9,680 bases of DNA from Bacteroidales bacterium (GTDB taxonomy: Bacteria > Bacteroidota > Bacteroidia > Bacteroidales > UBA7960), in NCBI GenBank assembly GCA_003555385.1, contig PWHO01000053.1, positions 1-9,680 of the forward strand, in the 5' to 3' direction. The translations under genes and the position numbers were made by a program. Positions 6,456 to 9,680 of this stretch are shown here, piece by piece (within the stretch, counting starts at the first letter, position 1; each line of letters begins with the position of its first letter). The notes under the pieces were generated by a model, which made no database searches, had not been told where the DNA came from, and saw only the letters and a program-made list of their open reading frames with translations.

Positions 6456-6482
6456 CTATAATATGGTTTGCCGGTTTTTAAG
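6456..6482 (+). repeat. Shared upstream motif, copy A (possible promoter)
   Basis: This 27-bp stretch, with core TTTGCCG, matches 7015-7041 at 23 of 27 positions by eye. It lies 39 bases before the ATG at 6522; the second copy lies 29 bases before the ATG at 7071. TATGGTTTG is close to the TAnnTTTG -7 box with one extra base. A shared mobile promoter or cassette boundary is the likeliest reading. Confidence 0.5.
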
Positions 6483-6521
6483 GCTGTAAATTGACATGTC
6501 TAATTATAAAAACTTTGTATT

Positions 6522-6923
6522 ATGAAAAAAAATACAAGATTTACTAAAGAAGATTTTTCTGAAGAAGATGAAATTAATATTGAATATCAAAAAGCCGAAG
6601 CCCAAAGATGGAAAGAAAGTGATGCTGCTATAGGTGTTGAAGTGATACGTTCGTTGAACTGTAATGTTGATTGCAAAATATGCAAAGCCGGGGCTGGCAA
6701 ATATCCAAAAGATTATGAATGGACGATTTGGCATCCTGGTTGTAAATGTATTACAATTCCTATACTTGCAGACACAGAAGACTTTATTAAATGGGCAGAA
6801 TCAGGCATTGAGGGTGAAGATTATAAATTTGAAGGGTGTATTGAAGACATTCCTGAAAAGATGAAAAAATTTATGAAAGAAACAGGTTTCGTACATTTTA
6901 ATCATGAGGATTATTTTGATTAA
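6522..6923 (+). CDS. Cys/His-rich hypothetical protein with CxxC...HPxCxC motif
   Basis: The 133-residue product starts MKKNTRFTKEDFSEEDEINI. It has an acidic, helical N-terminal third and a Cys-rich core: C47, C51-x-x-C54, then HPGCKC (H71, C74, C76) and C106. The spacing C-x2-C...H-P-x-C-x-C recalls the small metal-binding-like end of phage Mu F / SPP1 gp7-type minor head proteins (CxxC...HPnCRC), but the rest of that family is absent, so the relation is uncertain. Zn binding is plausible. It has no signal peptide. A 27-bp motif shared with the 101-residue gene precedes it. Its stop overlaps the last codon of a minus-strand gene relic (6920-6985). It may be a small orphan module, for example an immunity or phage-derived protein (inference). 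Confidence 0.75.
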   Translation: MKKNTRFTKEDFSEEDEINIEYQKAEAQRWKESDAAIGVEVIRSLNCNVDCKICKAGAGKYPKDYEWTIWHPGCKCITIPILADTEDFIKWAESGIEGEDYKFEGCIEDIPEKMKKFMKETGFVHFNHEDYFD

Positions 6924-6985
6924 TATGCCCTGCTAATTGCAAGATGATTATTATTCTTTGCATGAATTTCTTTTCTTGTATGCAT
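6920..6985 (-). pseudogene. Relic of the N-terminus of the 1-496 gene family
   Basis: Reading minus from the ATG at 6985-6983 gives MHTRKEIHAK, then Asn residues and HLA, then unrelated residues and a TAA at 6922-6920 (21 codons). The intact gene at 496 starts MHTRKEIHAKVNSHLA, so the first 16 residues match except for two changes, and the DNA around the start matches as well. The homology stops after about 16 codons, so this is a truncated remnant rather than a working gene. It overlaps the stop codon of the 133-residue gene, which may mark the break point. Confidence 0.75.
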
Positions 6986-6986
6986 A

Positions 6987-7011
6987 GTTGTTTAAAATTA
7001 TCTATTTGCTG
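6987..7011. repeat. 25-bp direct repeat, copy 1
   Basis: This 25-bp stretch (core AAAATTATCTATTTGCTG) recurs at 7421-7445 with one mismatch. Read on the minus strand it encodes the C-terminal tail ANR and stop, followed by a 12-base spacer to the MHTRKEIHAK relic. The two copies bracket the 101-residue gene with its motif and terminator, as expected if a cassette entered at the 3' end of a minus-strand gene. Confidence 0.7.
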
Positions 7012-7014
7012 TAG

Positions 7015-7041
7015 CTATACTATGATTTGCCGATTTTCAAG
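7015..7041 (+). repeat. Shared upstream motif, copy B (possible promoter)
   Basis: This is the second copy of the 27-bp motif found at 6456-6482, placed 29 bases before the ATG at 7071. It contains TATGATTTG, close to the Bacteroidota -7 box. It begins three bases after the 25-bp direct repeat, so the join between relic and cassette lies here. Confidence 0.5.
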
Positions 7042-7070
7042 TATATATATCAAAAACCTTTATTTATATT

Positions 7071-7376
7071 ATGAAAACAAAACCTTACGCCAAGTTAACA
7101 AAAATTGAGAAGGAATATAAATTCCAGGTTCATCTTTTTAATCCAACTGAAAATATTTATGCAAAGGTTTTAATGGAGTCCGGGGCTTACACTTTTTTTG
7201 ATGAAAAACTGGTAACCACCGAAACTATTAACAAAGAGTTTGGAGAGCTAATACCAAATGGCTCATTGCTTGTTGATGAAAGCGACTTAGGAGAACTTGA
7301 TTATAAAATTTGGTACAAATTTCAATTGTTAAATAACGAGGGTGAGATCGTGGAACAGGTTGATTATAGTATTTAA
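7071..7376 (+). CDS. Hypothetical protein, 101 residues (cassette gene)
   Basis: The protein starts MKTKPYAKLTKIEKEYKFQV and ends VEQVDYSI. It is a small soluble protein with an apparently beta-rich layout (YKFQVHLFNP, IWYKFQLLNNEGEIV) and a central helix (TETINKEFGELI). No motif, signal peptide or membrane segment is recognised. Its coding status is well supported because a second, 5'-truncated copy of its last 64 codons at 8910-9102 keeps the frame, with only about eight base changes. ATG at 7071 follows the shared upstream motif by 29 bases, and a hairpin terminator lies just past the stop. The whole unit (about 7012-7420) is bracketed by 25-bp direct repeats. Single-gene cassettes of this size often encode immunity or antitoxin-type proteins, but nothing in the sequence proves that here. 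Confidence 0.8.
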   Translation: MKTKPYAKLTKIEKEYKFQVHLFNPTENIYAKVLMESGAYTFFDEKLVTTETINKEFGELIPNGSLLVDESDLGELDYKIWYKFQLLNNEGEIVEQVDYSI

Positions 7377-7416
7377 AAGTTGTTATTCCCACGCCACACT
7401 TTAAAATGCGGCGTGG
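7184..7416 (+). repeat. About 233-bp direct repeat, copy 1
   Basis: The 3' part of the 101-residue gene (codons 39-101) plus its terminator recurs at 8910-9143 in the same direction, offset by 1726-1727 bases. By eye there are about eight mismatches over the 193 coding bases (about 96% identity), and the hairpin arms are conserved. The copies flank the nuclease gene. Recombination between them would excise the nuclease segment. Confidence 0.9.
7389..7416. terminator. GC hairpin terminator after the 101-residue gene
   Basis: CCACGCC (7389-7395) pairs with GGCGTGG (7410-7416), with a 14-base interior that adds a little pairing. It starts 12 bases after the stop at 7376. There is an A run before it and an AATTGTTGTT tail after it, so it may also end minus-strand transcripts. 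The same hairpin is kept at 9114-9144 in the second repeat. Confidence 0.65.
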
Positions 7417-7420
7417 AATT

Positions 7421-7445
7421 GTTGTTAAAAATTATCTATTTGCTG
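7421..7445. repeat. 25-bp direct repeat, copy 2
   Basis: This matches 6987-7011 with one mismatch. It begins four bases after the hairpin at 7389-7416. On the minus strand it encodes the terminal Ala-Asn-Arg-stop of the relic at 7432-7506, so here the repeat still belongs to a longer coding tail, while the first copy diverges after about five codons. Confidence 0.7.
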
Positions 7446-7506
7446 CAGCAAGCATGTCCTCATCCTTTTTTAGTAGGTCGGAGGCGTATTTTAAAGTCCT
7501 AATTCT
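7432..7506 (-). pseudogene. C-terminal relic of a minus-strand gene
   Basis: On the minus strand the frame ending at TAA (7434-7432) reads LKYASDLLKKDEDMLAAANR before the stop and is open only from 7506, where another stop precedes it. The peptide looks like a normal helical C-terminus with no start of its own, so it is probably the tail of a deleted gene. A related shorter tail (IATANR-stop) lies at 6998-7018, followed 12 bases later by the MHTRKEIHAK relic. Two adjacent minus-strand genes therefore once stood here, and may have been paralogues of the 1-496 gene, whose own C-terminus is outside the window. Confidence 0.55.
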
Positions 7507-7556
7507 TTAAAAAAATTCAGGAAAATGCAATTCGAATTAAATAATTACTATATTAC

Positions 7557-7564
7557 TATATTAG
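7557..7564 (+). promoter_or_regulatory. Possible variant -7 box upstream of the nuclease
   Basis: TATATTAG, followed by CAA, repeats the string seen at 1663-1670 and differs from TAnnTTTG by one base. It lies 63 bases before the ATG at 7628. There is no clear -33 element. The 120 bases before the nuclease are otherwise AT-rich without structure. Confidence 0.3.
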
Positions 7565-7627
7565 CAAACTAACTGCATTTTATTCATCTAACCATTGTGT
7601 TTAATTATAGAGTGAGAGTCCTACAAT

Positions 7628-8848
7628 ATGATTGAGAATTTAGAAAAGTTAATAGTTGAGGATAGTTTACAGCTGGAGAAAATTAAAGCTTATATTGACC
7701 AACCTAATTATCTTGAAATATTAGGTATTAGTCATAGAGAGCTTCAACATTCAAATTTTTTAGCATGGATTTTTGATTCAAAGGCTTCTCATAATGGAGG
7801 TAGTTTCTTTTTAAAAAGTTTCATAAACAGACTTCCAATAGATTCTGAAGAAAAAATTAAATTCAATTTGTCAAACTTAGATGGAACAAAGGTTTTACGA
7901 GAGTATAAAGAAATAGATTTACTTATAGTAAATGAAAATGTTGGATTTACTATCTGTATTGAGAATAAGATTAAAGCTGGCAAATCAGGTGAAAATCAGC
8001 TAATAAAGAATTATGAAATAGTTGAAAATACTTGGACTGCATTATCTCATAAAAATATTTATGTTTATCTGACTCCTACACCAAGGTCTTTTAGTAAAGA
8101 AGAAAGCGATATTAATTATGTAAATATTACGTATAGGGAAGTTTTAGAAATTTTGGAAGAAACAAGGACAAGTATTGACTTGGCAGAATATTCAATCCCC
8201 TTAGTCGAAAACTATATTAAAAACATAAGAAAAAACATTATGGCAGATAGTAATGAAATATTATTAGCTCAGGAAATATATAGAAAGCATAAAAAGGCTA
8301 TTGATTTTATAGTTAATAATAAACCAAGTCTCTACAGCAAAGAACTATTTGATAAGGTTAATCAATATTTTATTGAACATTCGGTATATGAAAACTTAAC
8401 ACCTAAAGACAAAAGTATTATCAGAATATTACCAAAATCAGTATTAAGCTATTTTGCAATAAGTTCAAATTCTTGGAATGATACCAATTCGATTTTTGCT
8501 TTGGAGATATTTTGTGAACAGGATAAGATATGGATGAAATTTTGTTTTGGAAAAATTTCGAATCATTCTGAAGAAAGAAAAACCCAAATCCAAAAAGAAA
8601 AAAACAGACTTTTTAAAAAAATGAAAGAGTTTAAATCACTAAGTAAATACAAATTAACTAGGACAAAACCCGAATATGAATTTCCTTCTGTTGCAAATCT
8701 TAGTATTGTTAAAATAACGGATAAGATTAATCAAGAAATAAATGATAAGTTTGAGGTTTTCAAGATAAGTTTTAAAAAAATAGAAGATGGTGTATTGAAT
8801 GATTGGGTTAAAGAGGTAAAAGAGAAAATAACTAAACACAATACATAG
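7628..8848 (+). CDS. PD-(D/E)XK nuclease superfamily protein (PDDEXK_4-like)
   Basis: The protein has 406 residues and starts MIENLEKLIVEDSLQLEKIK. The N-terminal signature LGISHRELQHSNFLAWIFD (32-50) is typical of the PDDEXK_4-type family. The catalytic core follows: EIDLLI (95-100) with D97, then IENKI (111-115) with the E112-x-K114 pair, and a conserved Gln (Q124, in ENQL) on the next helix. These make the metal-binding site of the restriction-endonuclease-like fold. Residues about 200-406 form a Lys-rich region (for example KTQIQKEKNRLFKKMKEF), probably for nucleic-acid binding or regulation. It has no signal peptide. It has its own upstream region and no co-directional partner, so it may be a single-gene defence nuclease. 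It lies between two 233-bp direct repeats, and its codons look more AT-rich than the ligase group, consistent with recent transfer. The target and trigger are unknown. Confidence 0.85.
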   Translation: MIENLEKLIVEDSLQLEKIKAYIDQPNYLEILGISHRELQHSNFLAWIFDSKASHNGGSFFLKSFINRLPIDSEEKIKFNLSNLDGTKVLREYKEIDLLIVNENVGFTICIENKIKAGKSGENQLIKNYEIVENTWTALSHKNIYVYLTPTPRSFSKEESDINYVNITYREVLEILEETRTSIDLAEYSIPLVENYIKNIRKNIMADSNEILLAQEIYRKHKKAIDFIVNNKPSLYSKELFDKVNQYFIEHSVYENLTPKDKSIIRILPKSVLSYFAISSNSWNDTNSIFALEIFCEQDKIWMKFCFGKISNHSEERKTQIQKEKNRLFKKMKEFKSLSKYKLTRTKPEYEFPSVANLSIVKITDKINQEINDKFEVFKISFKKIEDGVLNDWVKEVKEKITKHNT

Positions 8849-8907
8849 AGCAGTAGCCGAAAAGCCATAAAAAAAACGCTGACAACCTCTGCAGCTCTCC
8901 AAAGTTT

Positions 8908-9102
8908 CAGGCTTACACTTTTTTTGATGAAAAACTGGTGCCCACCGAAACTATTAACAAAGAGTTTGGAAAGCTAATACCAAATGGCTCATTGCTTGTT
9001 GATGAAAGCGACTTAGGAGAACTTGATTTTAAAATTTGGTACAAATTTCAATTGTTAAATAACAAGGGTGAGATAGTGGAACAGTTTGAGTATAGTATTT
9101 AA
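8908..9102 (+). pseudogene. 5'-truncated second copy of the 101-residue gene
   Basis: From 8910 the sequence matches codons 39-101 of the gene at 7071-7376. It stays in frame to the same TAA (9100-9102) and encodes AYTFFDEKLVPTETINKEF onward. About eight base changes are seen, giving Thr-to-Pro, Glu-to-Lys, Tyr-to-Phe and a few other substitutions. Upstream the homology stops abruptly at 8909, and the open frame runs back to a TAG at 8854-8856 without any ATG, so the first 38 codons and the promoter motif are missing. The preceding 60 bases (8849-8909) contain CTCTCCAAAGTTTCAG and no gene. The copy is the right half of the direct repeat around the nuclease. Confidence 0.85.
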
Positions 9103-9143
9103 AAGGTGTTATTCCCACGCCACACTTCTAAAATGCGGCGTGG
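8910..9143 (+). repeat. About 233-bp direct repeat, copy 2
   Basis: This is the partner of 7184-7416. It includes the truncated gene copy and the terminator hairpin, with one extra base in the hairpin loop. Homology ends just past the hairpin: copy 1 runs on into the 25-bp repeat, while copy 2 runs into the end of the minus-strand gene at 9155. Confidence 0.9.
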
Positions 9144-9144
9144 G
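9114..9144. terminator. GC hairpin, probable bidirectional terminator
   Basis: CCCACGCC (9114-9121) pairs with GGCGTGGG (9137-9144), an 8-bp stem one pair longer than the copy at 7389-7416. It lies 10 bases before the stop codon of the minus-strand gene ending at 9155 and 11 bases after the end of the truncated copy, so it can serve convergent transcripts from both sides. Confidence 0.65.
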
Positions 9145-9154
9145 AGTTTATGCT

Positions 9155-9676
9155 CTACTGGTCTAAGCCATATTTATCAAGCAAAAGTTCTTCACCGTAT
9201 TCTTTTATTAACTCGACAACATTTATCATCTTTTCTGTAATTATATTTTCAAAGTCATCATCTATGTTATCAGGAATTTCACAAGAGTTTTCAGGCACTT
9301 CACCAATAGGAAAACCAGGCCTGGTCAACCTGTCTTTAATACAGTGAAGTAACCTATAGACGAATTCTTTTATTTCTTGTTCATCCATGTTGTTATCTTC
9401 TGAAGAAATATAGCTTATAAATTCATCAGTTGAAATAGAACAATCCTCCTCATCATATTCCTCCCCTGTGGAATACTCATAAGCTTTGGGTATTATTTCA
9501 GAGTAAGGCATATCGGAGTCAATTAATGGTTCACATGCATCTCTCATGAAATCTTCGTGCAGGCCATATTTGTCGCATAATCTTTCGAAGTAATGTGCAA
9601 CTTCAACAGGAAGATCTCTGATATCAGGACTGTTTTCAACTAAATCACATATGTCTTTTTTATGATTATAGTTCAT
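9155..9676 (-). CDS. Acidic hypothetical protein, 173 residues
   Basis: Read from the ATG at 9676-9674, the protein starts MNYNHKKDICDLVENSPDIR and ends LLLDKYGLDQ. It is strongly acidic and looks mainly helical (VAHYFERLCDKYGLHEDFM, EQEIKEFVYRLLHCIKDRL, KMINVVELIKEYGEELLLD), with an Asp/Glu-rich centre (about 70-100). Four Cys are scattered and do not form a motif. There is no signal peptide or membrane helix. I do not recognise it; acidic small proteins in such regions can be immunity, antitoxin or DNA-mimic anti-restriction proteins, but no specific evidence supports any of these. Only four bases upstream are in the window, so a start further upstream cannot be ruled out. It is convergent with the truncated gene copy, with a hairpin between them. 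Confidence 0.75.
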   Translation of the reverse strand: MNYNHKKDICDLVENSPDIRDLPVEVAHYFERLCDKYGLHEDFMRDACEPLIDSDMPYSEIIPKAYEYSTGEEYDEEDCSISTDEFISYISSEDNNMDEQEIKEFVYRLLHCIKDRLTRPGFPIGEVPENSCEIPDNIDDDFENIITEKMINVVELIKEYGEELLLDKYGLDQ

Positions 9677-9680
9677 TTTA

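Noticed and set aside
6214..6481. Frames overlapping the DUF1566 gene (minus 6214-6456, plus 6299-6481)
   Set aside because: They overlap the DUF1566 frame, which carries family motifs. They arise from the GC-rich variable region and show low-complexity peptides.
6091..7627. DGR template repeat or reverse transcriptase near the lectin-like gene
   Set aside because: I scanned both strands for Asn-codon-rich stretches resembling the variable region and for reverse-transcriptase motifs and found none in the window.
8654..8902. 82-residue minus-strand frame
   Set aside because: It is antisense to the end of the nuclease gene, with Phe/Tyr/Ile-rich composition produced by the complementary strand of Lys-rich coding DNA.
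8849..8909. Possible half of a CCAAAGTTT-type hairpin at the left edge of repeat copy 2
   Set aside because: CTCTCCAAAGTTTCAG looks like one arm of an inverted repeat, but the matching arm is absent, so no structure can be supported.

Overview
The window looks like accessory DNA from a member of the Bacteroidota, probably a flavobacterium or relative. The DNA is AT-rich, start codons lack convincing Shine-Dalgarno sequences, and an exact TAnnTTTG promoter -7 element (TATATTTG, 1136-1143) lies 38 bases before the first plus-strand gene. No rRNA, tRNA, transposase, integrase or CRISPR array is visible.

Layout. 1-496 (minus) is the 5' part of an unrecognised gene that runs off the left edge. 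698-889 (minus) is a probable small protein starting with GTG. From 1182 to 5861 six plus-strand genes follow with gaps of only 12-61 bases, so they are probably co-transcribed: a 5'(3')-deoxyribonucleotidase-like HAD phosphatase, a small acidic protein, a beta-rich protein that may be a propeller, an ATP-dependent DNA ligase with an unusual C-terminal extension, an acidic-tailed protein, and a 233-residue protein. A 12-bp inverted repeat at 5912-5961 probably ends this unit. The ligase and its four unrecognised neighbours are the best candidate here for an undescribed nucleic-acid repair or defence system.

From 6091 onward the DNA is a mosaic of small cassettes. 6091-6414 encodes a DUF1566/C-type-lectin-like protein. 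Its C-terminal codons look like the variable region of a diversity-generating retroelement (DGR) target, although no reverse transcriptase or template repeat lies in the window. Then come a Cys/His-rich 133-residue protein and a 101-residue protein. They share an upstream motif of about 27 bp. Between and after them are relics of minus-strand genes: an N-terminal relic matching the start of the gene at 496, and two C-terminal relics that share a 25-bp direct repeat flanking the 101-residue gene cassette.

A PD-(D/E)XK nuclease gene (7628-8848) sits between two direct repeats of about 233 bp. These are the 3' part of the 101-residue gene plus its terminator, and a 5'-truncated second copy at 8910-9143. 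Recombination between them would remove a 1726-bp segment carrying the nuclease and leave a complete 101-residue gene. The window closes with an acidic minus-strand gene of unknown function (9155-9676). Together, a nuclease, a ligase, a nucleotidase, a possible DGR target and gene relics point to a defence or mobile-element hotspot. That is inference from context.
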